Assembly (NCBI GenBank): GCA_029959295.1
Contig: JASCOH010000006.1
Location: forward strand, 62,001-126,000
DNA length: 64,000 nt
From: Flavobacteriaceae bacterium PS02334
Lineage (GTDB): Bacteria > Bacteroidota > Bacteroidia > Flavobacteriales > Flavobacteriaceae
Direction of reading: 5' to 3'
The translations under genes and the position numbers were made by a program. The stretch's first letter is position 1, and each line of letters opens with the position of its first letter. This document shows, one piece after another, positions 42,501-48,995 of this stretch. Under the pieces are notes generated by a model. The model saw only the letters and a program-made list of their open reading frames with translations. It was not told the DNA's origin and searched no databases.

Positions 42501-42984
42501 GATAGCTGACTCTGACGGATTGGCGGCATTCTGGCAAATTATTTCATATCTGGCTGGTCCTGATCCAAAATCAAGAGCTATCTACCAAGGTGCTGATTAT
42601 ATGATTGAAACGCCTAGAACCTTTGTTTATGTGCCTAAAAAAGGCGAAAAGGAAACTTATAATAATAGCAAAGGCGACAAAATACTGTTCCTGAATTTTC
42701 AAAAAGTGCACCAAGACTACCATAAGGAAGTTTCTAAACGCCAGGGCGAAGAAGTTATCGGTGCCACAACAATCAGAAATTATTTAAAGACAAGAAAATA
42801 TTTCATTGGTCTTTTTGCTGCTAAAAGAATGGGAGATCGAACGCCAAGCGGTTACGCTTTTAATTATACGATGATGAAAAATATGGGCATTTTAGATCTT
42901 GACGATTTATCAGCAAGTCAAACATCAATGGATCTTCCAGGCCCTGAAACAAATGTTGAATTGCCAGACGGCTATAATAATTAA
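39514..42984 (+). CDS. Phage primase-helicase with DnaG-type Toprim and C-terminal P-loop helicase
   Basis: A 1156-residue replication protein. The N-terminus looks like a DnaG CHC2 zinc finger but lacks its ligands: VYYFCCSPFTKETTPSFCIKK then FFDYSSGFGGNAVSF, where the usual Cys, His, Cys, Cys are Ser, Thr, Asp and Ser. The Toprim domain (~262-350) is intact: LLEGYTDVIALHQGG, VATSGTAL, and FRDGDKAGMRA with the Asp-x-Asp. A coiled-coil linker follows (~370-500). The C-terminal ATPase has Walker A GQKDSGKSG near residue 772 and Walker B-like TVFCDEYRDD near 820. Such fusions prime and unwind at phage origins; a candidate origin lies at 48.8-49.2 kb. It is the largest gene in the prophage. Confidence 0.88.
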   Translation: MKFIKQESIDEVLSDAQVLDAVISTEGSAAVKPKGVYYFCCSPFTKETTPSFCIKKVENIFFDYSSGFGGNAVSFLMKRLNISFFEAVTKAAEASNIVLKYEDQSEDQKRIYDEILAMKGLVETAADRYQAKLQSLEPGHWAKQMISERQFTEDILHLFKVGFAPNERSFISTPAINNGNFEIATSLGLTTTKDGSSWDFFRDRLMFPIQDRSGVIVGFGGRRNNDEENEKYAKYLNSKESKVYLKERLLYGLFQAKKNIAEKKSAVLLEGYTDVIALHQGGLTNSVATSGTALSSYHVKEIVKLCPHVILFRDGDKAGMRAVMRDIDICLEYNLKVSLVICPDGEDPDSLSRQCNISDFVYNNLEDAIKWKAKTLAEDARNSEIEELGKTLKSEYDLEVKKLTEEMLPPEAMDKLNPMDKKFAKKENDRLFKQIGELEKEMKSALADLPKYEPEKISQAVESMAETLFKIGSTVKRQEYLKIVSKQLDVKMPIIQQIISQKEVKAEADKKKRSLESDKKEVQILGLPEGADKDQYLEDRFCVIGNAYYFHNGTGFFKGTNHRIEPLFHIEGKSDNKRLCEIINEKGHKRLIDFDSTDFINFTKIKERLIQEGFFFWEPGSTPSHFQLVAKRLLNHFITATELKILGLQREGFFAFANGVEHDRQFHKVNKYGIVNIEGLEKKESEYRSDITHFYSPSHSEIYNSVREDDDPYENDRHFVYMPAPVSLDQWMNQMVKVFGDKGKMGIAFTLAMNFRDLFLSNFDYFPLMGGFGQKDSGKSGFGNCLQGFFYYDLKALELNTSTLVGLARRLTRCRNTTVFCDEYRDDIEESLHQTLKGTWNGIGREKGKGFETNRTTVDKINSGVYFAGQYLPTRDDGALTSRTIPLIFGNKDHTADEKEEYGKLIQWNKSGLSSFVLDVIRHRKDVQKNLVTTYSEVARELKAALKDSEFQNRVYENYLVLLVTVKLLEEKFSFPFTYKDFFNQIKEGIVETSDMIADSDGLAAFWQIISYLAGPDPKSRAIYQGADYMIETPRTFVYVPKKGEKETYNNSKGDKILFLNFQKVHQDYHKEVSKRQGEEVIGATTIRNYLKTRKYFIGLFAAKRMGDRTPSGYAFNYTMMKNMGILDLDDLSASQTSMDLPGPETNVELPDGYNN

Positions 42985-42989
42985 ACCTT

Positions 42990-43274
42990 ATGGATGCTAA
43001 AGAATTTTACCTGTACTCCAGCGCTTGCATTAGAAGAAATGTAGTGATCTATCCAAAAGTGATCAACAACTCTGGTTGTTATAAAATTGTGATAAATGTC
43101 AATGGAAAAGAGAAAGTCAAGGACGAAATCTATAAAACTGAGGCATACAAAAGAAAAACGATTATTAAAACACCAACAGGCGTAAAGGAATTGATTGAAG
43201 TCATTCCATCTTATCATGATAAAGTCGCTGAGTATTACAAAGAAATCGCAATAAAAAACAAATACCTACAATAA
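42990..43274 (+). CDS. Phage protein of unknown function
   Basis: A 94-residue basic protein (MDAKEFYLYSSACIRRNVVIYPKVINNSGCYKIVINVNGKEK, then IYKTEAYKRKTIIKTPTGVKELIEVIPSYHDKVAEYYKEIA). Beta-strand-like N-terminal half, helical C-terminus. No family recognised. It begins five bases after the primase-helicase stop and is followed directly by a tiny membrane-protein gene, so it belongs to the early operon. Confidence 0.65.
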   Translation: MDAKEFYLYSSACIRRNVVIYPKVINNSGCYKIVINVNGKEKVKDEIYKTEAYKRKTIIKTPTGVKELIEVIPSYHDKVAEYYKEIAIKNKYLQ

Positions 43275-43382
43275 ATGAAAACAGAAAAACTACACGCCCG
43301 GCTGATCACAATCGGATTAATCTTAGCGATAATTCTCCTGGTGATTCAAGTCTTGGACGCTATAAAATTGTATTCAAATTAA
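43275..43382 (+). CDS. 35-residue single-span membrane protein
   Basis: MKTEKLHARL leads into the hydrophobic segment ITIGLILAIILLVIQVL and a short tail DAIKLYSN. The ATG directly follows the preceding stop codon, a strong sign of translational coupling. It resembles in layout the 35-residue protein at 48295-48402. Tiny one-helix phage proteins can be holin-like, superinfection-exclusion or toxin components; nothing here decides. Confidence 0.6.
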   Translation: MKTEKLHARLITIGLILAIILLVIQVLDAIKLYSN

Positions 43383-43402
43383 TAATTAAATAAATAGAGA
43401 GC

Positions 43403-43663
43403 ATGAACATTTTAAAAAAAGTAACAGGGACTGAAGTCTACAAAGGACTCAATTCAACGCAAAAAACTTTTGCAATCACCAAAACAAATTTGGAGAAAAT
43501 CAAACACGGTTTAACCGTTGCTAAAAACATCGGTTTAATAAAATGGAAAGCCATGTGTGGCTTCACACAGCGCAATATTTCGATTGTCGAAGAAATTCAC
43601 ACAAGCGAACTTATCCTTGAGGAAATCAAAGAAAATCAACCAAAAAAAGAAAGCCATGTCTAG
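43403..43663 (+). CDS. Phage protein of unknown function
   Basis: An 86-residue basic protein: MNILKKVTGTEVYKGLNSTQKTFAITKTNLEKIKHGLTVAKN, then GLIKWKAMCGFTQRNISIVEEI and a Glu/Lys-rich tail. It may be helical, but no domain is recognised. Its end overlaps the start of the next gene by eight bases. Upstream, TAATTAAATAAATAGAG precedes the ATG, a spacer seen before other genes of this block (for example before 44912). Confidence 0.6.
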   Translation: MNILKKVTGTEVYKGLNSTQKTFAITKTNLEKIKHGLTVAKNIGLIKWKAMCGFTQRNISIVEEIHTSELILEEIKENQPKKESHV

Positions 43664-44075
43664 AGTTTGGAAAATGGAATTGCAACTTCAGCCGGTTCAA
43701 GAACTGGAGTTGCCAGAAGGTTCAAGAATAATGTGTCTGCAGAACCAAAAAGGATCGCCTTTTATTTGGTTTTGGGTACCAGAACCTCGAGCGCAAAAAA
43801 AGAAAATCATCTTGAGAACCGTCGGAACTGGAGAGCAATGCGCCGTCGATAATTATGTAGGAACGTATAAAGTTAACGACGGAAACTTAGTATTTCATGT
43901 CTTTATCAAAAAAAGAACTTGTTCCGGTTGCGGTTGTACTGATGACAATTGTAGTCAATGTGTGGAAAAGACAGGAGAACCGTGTTACTGGGTTAGTGAA
44001 GATTTGTGTAGCGCTTGTTTTGAATCAAATCAACCTGAAGAAAAAACAGATTATAAAAGCAATTCTAATAATTAA
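43656..44075 (+). CDS. DUF7352-like protein with C-terminal Cys-rich zinc-ribbon-like segment
   Basis: The start at 43656 (MSRVWKMELQLQPV) is chosen over 43557 because the longer form would run through the previous gene in another frame. It leaves 139 residues. The N-terminal ~85 residues fit a DUF7352-like beta domain (QELELPEGSRIMCLQNQKGSPFIWFWVPE, then VGTYKVNDGNLVFHVFIKK). A Cys-rich part follows: CSGCGCTDDNCSQC, then GEPCYWVSEDLCSAC. This CxxCGCT...CYWVxxDLCSAC pattern occurs in many phage proteins and should bind zinc. The two modules are fused here. Function unknown. Confidence 0.7.
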   Translation: MSRVWKMELQLQPVQELELPEGSRIMCLQNQKGSPFIWFWVPEPRAQKKKIILRTVGTGEQCAVDNYVGTYKVNDGNLVFHVFIKKRTCSGCGCTDDNCSQCVEKTGEPCYWVSEDLCSACFESNQPEEKTDYKSNSNN

Positions 44076-44079
44076 CATA

Positions 44080-44466
44080 ATGGCAAATATTAAAAAATAC
44101 GTAGTCGAGCATGAACCGACTTGTGGAGAAATAAGAATAGAAATTGATTTTGATTTTGTTAATCATTACGGAGATAAAGCCTTTACGATGGATGAGTGGC
44201 TTAAGGAATTAGTTGAATTCTGGTCGGGTGCAGATTTTAGACTTAAGGAAAATAATGATAATTATTTACACACTTTTTTGAAATACTTATGTCCTGAAGT
44301 ATTGTCTGTACAAATTGAATTTAATCGAGGCGTTTCAGCTGTTATAAAGCAATTTGAGAATAGAGAAGGTTGGTGCGCACTTGATGGTTCTGCAGGAATC
44401 AAATTAACATCGGTTGATGGAATGGAATTTTCAGACCAGGAAGCTTTTAGAATAACTGAATTATAA
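44080..44466 (+). CDS. DUF2528-like phage protein
   Basis: The ATG at 44080 (MANIKKYVVEHEPTCGEIRIEIDFDF) is chosen over an upstream one that overlaps the Cys-rich gene. The 128-residue product matches what I recall of DUF2528: KKYxVEHE near the start, a FTMDEWLKELVEFWSGADFRLKE segment, then HTFLKYLCPEVL and FENREGWCALDGSAGIKL at the C-terminus. Members occur in phages and mobile elements and have no established role. It follows the Cys-rich gene by four bases. Confidence 0.65.
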   Translation: MANIKKYVVEHEPTCGEIRIEIDFDFVNHYGDKAFTMDEWLKELVEFWSGADFRLKENNDNYLHTFLKYLCPEVLSVQIEFNRGVSAVIKQFENREGWCALDGSAGIKLTSVDGMEFSDQEAFRITEL

Positions 44467-44484
44467 TCTAAACAAAAGAAAAAA

Positions 44485-44886
44485 ATGTCAAAAGAAATAA
44501 TACACGTTGATTGGACTGAAGTTGAAGAGTTAGTGGCTGATGTTTTTAAAATGGATGAAGATTTTAAAACTGAAGATATTGAAAACAAGCTTGCTGAAGA
44601 ATATGGAATATCAGTTGATCACTTCGAAACGATTGTTCAAGAGCTTTTCAATCGCATTGATTTTGCGATATCGCCATTAACAAATACTCCAGTAATTGGT
44701 TTTGGAAATGGCAGAATGTGGTTTTGCAAAAAAAAGATTGATCAACAGTTTATTGCCGGAATAATTTCTTGGTTAACTGAAGGTGAAAATTTAAAACCTG
44801 GCGCTGGCTTTATCAAAGAAATAATAACAGGGGAGAATCCTGAATATCGAATTACAATCGAAAAATTTCCTTTCAAAACAAAATAA
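44485..44886 (+). CDS. Phage protein of unknown function (acidic, helical)
   Basis: A 133-residue acidic protein. The N-terminal 60 residues are rich in Glu/Asp and helix-like (HVDWTEVEELVADVFKMDEDFKTEDIENKLAEEYGISVDHFE). The C-terminal part is mixed (FGNGRMWFCKKKIDQQFIAGIISWLTEGENLKPG). Its size and acidity resemble small phage inhibitors of host proteins, but no family is recognised. Eighteen bases separate it from the DUF2528-like gene. Confidence 0.6.
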   Translation: MSKEIIHVDWTEVEELVADVFKMDEDFKTEDIENKLAEEYGISVDHFETIVQELFNRIDFAISPLTNTPVIGFGNGRMWFCKKKIDQQFIAGIISWLTEGENLKPGAGFIKEIITGENPEYRITIEKFPFKTK

Positions 44887-44911
44887 TTAACCGTTAAATA
44901 AATAGAGAAAA

Positions 44912-45709
44912 ATGAAAAAAATTAAAACAGGAATTCAGCTTATTTCAGAAGAAAGAAAAAGACAAATTTTAGGTGAAGGTTTCAACTTAAGAAGAGATCA
45001 GCAATATGAAGATGGTGAGCTTGCGCGTGCGGCTGCAACTTATGCGCTTCCGGATAATTATCGCTCTTATCATAAAAATGCGGGACCAGGATTTCTGCAT
45101 GATCCAATGGCTCCAAAAACTTGGCCGTGGATGGATGAATTTTGGAAGCCAGATCACTTAGACAGAATTAAAGATTTGACGAAAGCTGGAGCTTTAATTG
45201 CTGCGGAAATTGACAGGCTTCAGTTTTCTCAATACGATCATAATGCTTTTTGGTTGCCGGCCGTGTCATTTGATTCTTTTGAAGCCACTCGTACTATACT
45301 GGACTATATCGCGACTCCAGATCTTTCTCAAGTAAAACCAAAACCGTGTTCTGAAGTAAAACATTCTAGTCTTTTCTCAGAGGAATTTAAGACAAATCCT
45401 CACTTTATGCTTAATCTGATTAATGATATAGTCTTGAGAAGAAAAGGAATTTCAAAACAGAAAAACTTTATTGAAAATGGAAACTTCAGCATTTTTGAAG
45501 TTTTTATTGACTCAGAGCTTGAAGCATTAAAATCTATGGTTCCTAGCTTAGAAGAGTACATGATCGTAAATCGTGATATTTTCAATTGTGATTCTGATGA
45601 AAATGTTTTTGCATTTGATTTGGCCGTAAAAGTTCACTTTGAAATTTTTGGTTTATGGCTTAAGTATGATTTTGAAAATGAATTTTATCATCTATCTAAA
45701 ATCGAATAA
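44912..45709 (+). CDS. Conserved phage protein with an ERKRQ...WPW signature
   Basis: A 265-residue protein. The first ~110 residues carry a block common to many phage proteins: LISEERKRQILGEGF, then YEDGELARAAATYALPD, a WPWMDEFWKPDHLDRIKDLTKAGALIAAEIDRL segment. The last ~150 residues are unrecognised and helical (PHFMLNLINDIVLRRKGISKQKN, FEVFIDSELEALKSM). The signature has no proven function; it is often met in phage early regions. It stands in the early operon and the next gene starts two bases after its stop. Confidence 0.7.
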   Translation: MKKIKTGIQLISEERKRQILGEGFNLRRDQQYEDGELARAAATYALPDNYRSYHKNAGPGFLHDPMAPKTWPWMDEFWKPDHLDRIKDLTKAGALIAAEIDRLQFSQYDHNAFWLPAVSFDSFEATRTILDYIATPDLSQVKPKPCSEVKHSSLFSEEFKTNPHFMLNLINDIVLRRKGISKQKNFIENGNFSIFEVFIDSELEALKSMVPSLEEYMIVNRDIFNCDSDENVFAFDLAVKVHFEIFGLWLKYDFENEFYHLSKIE

Positions 45710-45711
45710 TC

Positions 45712-45969
45712 ATGAATCAGAAAATAATAAAACACGGTAGCTCTAGAATTCCTGATGTTCTTGTTTATAGGGATTGGGATGAAAATACAAGTCCAATCGT
45801 AATAGTTAGAGCATTTGGAACAATTGACGATGTAGCAAATTTATCAGTATCGGAAACTTATCCAATGTCGAATGTTGACATGGCCACTGATTTTATTGAA
45901 ACTTTCAATGAAGAAATGGCTGCCAAATTTTGCCAGAGAAATGATGTGTTTAACGTAATGCCTAAATGA
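45712..45969 (+). CDS. Phage protein of unknown function
   Basis: An 85-residue protein: MNQKIIKHGSSRIPDVLVYRDWDENTSPIVIVRAFGTIDDVANLSVSETYP, then a helical MATDFIETFNEEMAAKFCQRN. It looks like a small alpha/beta fold. No family is recognised. It is placed two bases after the preceding stop and one base before the HNH gene. Confidence 0.6.
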   Translation: MNQKIIKHGSSRIPDVLVYRDWDENTSPIVIVRAFGTIDDVANLSVSETYPMSNVDMATDFIETFNEEMAAKFCQRNDVFNVMPK

Positions 45970-45970
45970 T

Positions 45971-46654
45971 ATGGCTTATAAATCAACAAAATTTAGAGAT
46001 ACACCGGAGGGCAAAACAACTTTGACACCCGAAATGGATGATTTTATTAAAGCTAATTATTTAACCGTTCCTATGAAAAGAATGGCGGTTATTTTTGGTA
46101 AAACAACATGTCTTCCGGTCCGAACTAGGATGAGGCAATTGGGCTTAGTTGTTCCTGCAGATATTCTTGCAGAAAGAAAAAAATCTAATTGTTTTAAGCC
46201 TGGAACAATTCCTCCAAATAAAGGAAAAAAGTGGAGCGAATATTTACCTATAGAAACTCAAGAAAGATGTCGAAAAACAACTTTCAAAAAAGGAAGTGTT
46301 CCACCAAATAAGCAAAAAGTAGGATCTATTTCAATAAGAACTTATGGAGTCCATGAAGGTCAAAGAGAATACAAAATAAAAATGATTAAAACAGGAGAAG
46401 GCGGTCACGATTGGCTTCCACTCCATGTTTACAACTGGATAAATGCCGGCAATGAAATAAGAAAGGGATATGTGATTTCTTTCAAAGATGGCGATAGTTT
46501 AAATCCAGTTATTGAAAATCTCGAGCTCATTTCAATGAAAGAAAATATGCTAAGAAATTCAATTCAAAATTATCCTGAAGATCTTAAGGAAATTATGCTG
46601 ATTAAAGGGAGAATAAAAAGACAGATTACTAAATTTTCAAAACAAAAACCATGA
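45971..46654 (+). CDS. HNH endonuclease (phage, homing-like)
   Basis: A 227-residue protein with an HNH nuclease region (~145-192): HDWLPLHVYNWINAGNEIRKGYVISFKDGDSLNPVIENLELIS. The His, the FKDGD loop and the final Asn of IENLELIS are the expected metal and catalytic positions. An N-terminal helix-turn-helix-like part (MKRMAVIFGKTTCLPVRTRMRQLGL) and two FKxGxxPPNKG modules (FKPGTIPPNKGKKW and FKKGSVPPNKQ) probably bind DNA. This layout is typical of homing-type or phage-encoded HNH proteins. A role in packaging or in DNA mobility are both possible. It overlaps the next gene by four bases. Confidence 0.8.
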   Translation: MAYKSTKFRDTPEGKTTLTPEMDDFIKANYLTVPMKRMAVIFGKTTCLPVRTRMRQLGLVVPADILAERKKSNCFKPGTIPPNKGKKWSEYLPIETQERCRKTTFKKGSVPPNKQKVGSISIRTYGVHEGQREYKIKMIKTGEGGHDWLPLHVYNWINAGNEIRKGYVISFKDGDSLNPVIENLELISMKENMLRNSIQNYPEDLKEIMLIKGRIKRQITKFSKQKP

Positions 46655-47088
46655 AAGATTCAATAAATATAGCTCTAAACAAAATTGTAGGGCTTTCAAA
46701 AAATTATAATGGTGAAGATTATTACTTTGAAAGATTCAAGGAAATTTCTTCCGGAAGGATTTGCATTTTCACCCACAAAACTCCACTACATTTTTCTGAA
46801 TTAGAAATTCCTGAATTTCTAGAATCACTTACTGATCCGATTTCTAAAGATTTTAAGGATAAGGCGCTCATGCATCAAAATACTAAAGCGTTGAACGGTT
46901 ATACTCCGTCTGCAGAAAATGTAGAGCTTAAATCTACTTTGATGGAAATGCTTGCTAAAGTAAAAGGAACTCCGGCGGCGATTCCTCAAGCGAAAGCGGT
47001 TTGTGAAATAGCTAATACGATGATCAATATCCAAAAGACTGAATTGGAGATGGTGAGAATGATCAGTAGATCAAAAGAAAAATATTAG
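46651..47088 (+). CDS. Phage protein of unknown function (helical)
   Basis: A 145-residue, mostly helical protein. The second half (NVELKSTLMEMLAKVKGTPAAIPQAKAVCEIANTMINIQKTELEMVRMIS) is a long amphipathic helix pair. TPAAIPQAKAVCEIANTMI is a segment I associate with small prophage proteins of DNA-processing loci, but I cannot name a family. Start overlaps the HNH stop by four bases (ATGA). Confidence 0.6.
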   Translation: MKDSINIALNKIVGLSKNYNGEDYYFERFKEISSGRICIFTHKTPLHFSELEIPEFLESLTDPISKDFKDKALMHQNTKALNGYTPSAENVELKSTLMEMLAKVKGTPAAIPQAKAVCEIANTMINIQKTELEMVRMISRSKEKY

Positions 47089-47090
47089 CC

Positions 47091-47294
47091 ATGCCTGATA
47101 TCCAAAAAGTATACACACTTTCAATAACCGTCGAGCAATTCATCAATGCTTGCTCCAGAACCGAACTGATAGAACTAGGATTTATCTTAGATAGTCCCAG
47201 AATTCAGGAGAAAATTAAACAACAACCGGACACTGATTTTTATGACGAATATCAAGTGTTTCCGATAAAACTTAAATCAGATGATCAACATTAA
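47091..47294 (+). CDS. Small phage protein of unknown function
   Basis: A 67-residue protein (MPDIQKVYTLSITVEQFINACSRTELIELGFILDSPRIQEKIKQQ, then an acidic tail). The amphipathic helix in the middle may mediate binding. It begins two bases after the previous stop and overlaps the next gene by 14 bases. No domain recognised. Confidence 0.55.
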   Translation: MPDIQKVYTLSITVEQFINACSRTELIELGFILDSPRIQEKIKQQPDTDFYDEYQVFPIKLKSDDQH

Positions 47295-47493
47295 TTTTTT
47301 AATAGGGTACGCCATTTTATCCATTTTCTTTGGATTCATTTTTTCGCTTGATTTCATCAATTCTCAGCAAGTTTTGTATAAATCTTCCGGAGGAAAAAAA
47401 TCACTTTGGTGGTTTGGCGTTTTTTTAATCCTGGTCGTGATATGGCCGTGGTGTGTTTGGAAAATAGTTATAGCAACTTTAAAGAGGTTTTAA
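47281..47493 (+). CDS. Small two-span membrane protein
   Basis: A 70-residue product with two hydrophobic stretches: INFLIGYAILSIFFGFIFSL (residues 4-23) and LWWFGVFLILVVIWPWCVW (42-60), joined by a polar KSSGGKKS loop. The layout resembles small holin-like or phage membrane proteins, but it lies outside the lysis position. No family assigned. Confidence 0.6.
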   Translation: MININFLIGYAILSIFFGFIFSLDFINSQQVLYKSSGGKKSLWWFGVFLILVVIWPWCVWKIVIATLKRF

Positions 47494-47495
47494 TT

Positions 47496-47849
47496 ATGAA
47501 AAAAAAGAAGGGAATGGCATTGTCATGTGATTCATGTCCGGCTACGCCAATAGATTTGAACTGTGAATCTAGTGGATTTTATATTGTTGGTGCTAGCTAT
47601 GACGAAATTTTGCATAGGGCGCTTTCCCAAGCAATTCATATTTCTTTATCGCCTTTAGAAATAAAAAAACTAAAAGATCATTTAGATTTAGAGCGTTTAA
47701 GCTCTCTTACACATCGTATCGAAGTTCTAGCAAAAATTGAGGAATTAGCGATATGTGTTACAAATTCTTTCAATCAGGAATTTGAAAAACCGTTAAGCCC
47801 GAAGAATTTTGGACTTAAAAAACTTAAATCAAGAGGATTTAAAAAATAA
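47496..47849 (+). CDS. Phage protein of unknown function with N-terminal Cys motif
   Basis: The ATG at 47496 (MKKKKGMALSCDSCPATPIDLNC) is used because the longer frame from 47406 lies inside the previous membrane-protein gene. The 117-residue product starts with CDSCP...C, a possible metal site. Helices follow (YDEILHRALSQAIHISLSPLEIKKLKDHLDLERL) and a Lys-rich tail. No family recognised. It follows the membrane-protein gene by two bases. Confidence 0.55.
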   Translation: MKKKKGMALSCDSCPATPIDLNCESSGFYIVGASYDEILHRALSQAIHISLSPLEIKKLKDHLDLERLSSLTHRIEVLAKIEELAICVTNSFNQEFEKPLSPKNFGLKKLKSRGFKK

Positions 47850-47866
47850 TTATTAAAATAAATATC

Positions 47867-48199
47867 ATGCAACAAAAAATATTAGAAGTTCAAAACTACT
47901 TCATCGGTAAAATAGTCAATTTAGAGTTCAAAATTAAAGAAACAAATGATTTTCAATGCGAAATCATAATCGATGAACGCTATAAATTTATGATATGGAT
48001 TGGAAACGGCTTCACTTCTTTAGGAATGGGTTCTCTTTCTTCTAGCCATTTTATGGATTTAGAAAAAACATTTTCTCAAGAAGAAAAAAGAAAGATCTGG
48101 GGTTTTATTCGTCCAACTATTAAAACCGCAAAAGAACGCGCGCTATTGGCAAAGAGAGAGCAATATGAAAAATTAAAAAAGGAATTAGGAGAAGCATAA
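47867..48199 (+). CDS. Phage protein of unknown function, last gene of the early block
   Basis: A 110-residue protein: a beta-like N-terminus (VQNYFIGKIVNLEFKIKETNDFQCEIIIDERYKFMIWIGNG) and a charged helical C-terminus (KTAKERALLAKREQYEKLKKELGEA). It contains no recognised motif. It ends directly at a perfect terminator hairpin, so it closes the early operon. Confidence 0.6.
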   Translation: MQQKILEVQNYFIGKIVNLEFKIKETNDFQCEIIIDERYKFMIWIGNGFTSLGMGSLSSSHFMDLEKTFSQEEKRKIWGFIRPTIKTAKERALLAKREQYEKLKKELGEA

Positions 48200-48204
48200 A
48201 AAAA

Positions 48205-48234
48205 GCCGGCTAAATATTTAGCCGGCTTTTTTTT
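48205..48234 (+). terminator. Intrinsic terminator of the early operon
   Basis: GCCGGCTAAAT (48205-48215) and its exact inverse (48216-48226) are followed by eight T. The A-run upstream makes it bidirectional. Confidence 0.9.
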
Positions 48235-48276
48235 GTTTAATGCGGATTCCCGTAAAATTTAATTTCTGGCCAACTC

Positions 48277-48284
48277 TATCTTTG
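48277..48284 (+). promoter_or_regulatory. -7 element TATCTTTG for the 35-residue membrane protein
   Basis: An exact TAnnTTTG match only 10 bases before the ATG at 48295, so the transcript would have a very short leader. Confidence 0.5.
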
Positions 48285-48294
48285 AAAAAAAATC

Positions 48295-48402
48295 ATGACT
48301 GAAAGACAAAAAGACCGGCTTTTATTGGCAATTATTTTTATAATGTTAATTTCAATACTTTCATTTTGCATCTATGAAATATTTTTTAAGCAGTATGACT
48401 AG
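48295..48402 (+). CDS. 35-residue single-span membrane protein, separately transcribed
   Basis: MTERQKDRLL leads into LAIIFIMLISILSFCIY and a short tail EIFFKQYD. The layout equals that of the protein at 43275-43382 (Thr-Glu near the start, Arg-Leu before the helix). Its own -7 promoter at 48277 supports a real gene. It ends at a tag directly abutting the end of the minus-strand gene below. Confidence 0.6.
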   Translation: MTERQKDRLLLAIIFIMLISILSFCIYEIFFKQYD

Positions 48403-48714
48403 TTAGAATTTAGCCGTCACACCGCTCGACTTCCAGACAATTCTCACGATATCTTCTCGAATAACAAATATTTCAGGTTCGAACGGCAATCGATTTTTCA
48501 TTTTATCTAAAATCTTTTTCTTTCCTGGCGTAAAATTCGAGAAGTTCTGGAAAAAGTAACTGCATTCTCCATTGCGATCTTTGTCGCCAAATGTTCTGCA
48601 GGTGAAGTAATTTTGGCTTTCATCGAATATTTGTACGCTCGCGAGTGTCGTTGGCTCTAGTCGCCTGAAAATGCGGTGAATTTCGTTCGCTTCTTTTTCT
48701 GTAAATCGTTTCAT
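48403..48714 (-). CDS. Minus-strand phage protein of unknown function
   Basis: A 103-residue protein (MKRFTEKEANEIHRIFRRLEPTTLASVQIFDESQNYFTCRTFGDKDR, then CSYFFQNFSNFTPGKKKILDKMKNR and VIREDIVRIVWKSSG). The start at 48714 is chosen because a -7 element (48734-48741) lies between it and an upstream ATG. It is the only non-repressor minus gene in the prophage and its promoter faces the iteron region. A role in replication control or lysogeny is possible but unproven; no domain recognised. Confidence 0.65.
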   Translation of the reverse strand: MKRFTEKEANEIHRIFRRLEPTTLASVQIFDESQNYFTCRTFGDKDRNGECSYFFQNFSNFTPGKKKILDKMKNRLPFEPEIFVIREDIVRIVWKSSGVTAKF

Positions 48715-48733
48715 CTTCTCTTTCGTATTTCTG

Positions 48734-48741
48734 CAAAGATA
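48734..48741 (-). promoter_or_regulatory. -7 element TATCTTTG for the minus-strand gene
   Basis: Exact match to TAnnTTTG on the minus strand, 19 bases upstream of the chosen ATG at 48714. It settles that start. Confidence 0.6.
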
Positions 48742-48820
48742 TTCCACAATCCAATAATCAGCGCTAGCTGATTAATAAATAAAAAATAGCTCCTGTAAGG
48801 AGCGTTCATTATATTTTCAA

Positions 48821-48995
48821 CTTTTCCCCCGCGCCCCCAATTTAAAAGGAATATCGACAAAATGTTGAGCCGTTGAGCCGTTGAGCCTGATTCGCGTTAG
48901 CGAATCACTGCAAACTCTCCGGAGGAGAAACATATTAGTTCAAAATATCCAGGTTGTTTTTTTTCTTTTTCCCCCGCACCCCCAGTATAAAAAAG
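48821..48995 (+). repeat. Duplicated C-rich box
   Basis: CTTTTCCCCCGCGCCCCCA at 48821 recurs as CTTTTTCCCCCGCACCCCCA at 48965, each followed by an A/T-rich stretch and then a triplet of iterons (48864 and 49030). The pair looks like a duplicated unit of C-box plus iterons. Confidence 0.5.

Noticed and set aside
43557-43655. Longer N-terminus for the DUF7352-like gene
   Set aside because: It lies within the preceding gene in another frame; the ATG at 43656 gives the expected domain start.
43897-44079. Longer N-terminus for the DUF2528-like gene
   Set aside because: It overlaps the Cys-rich gene heavily; the ATG at 44080 fits the family start.
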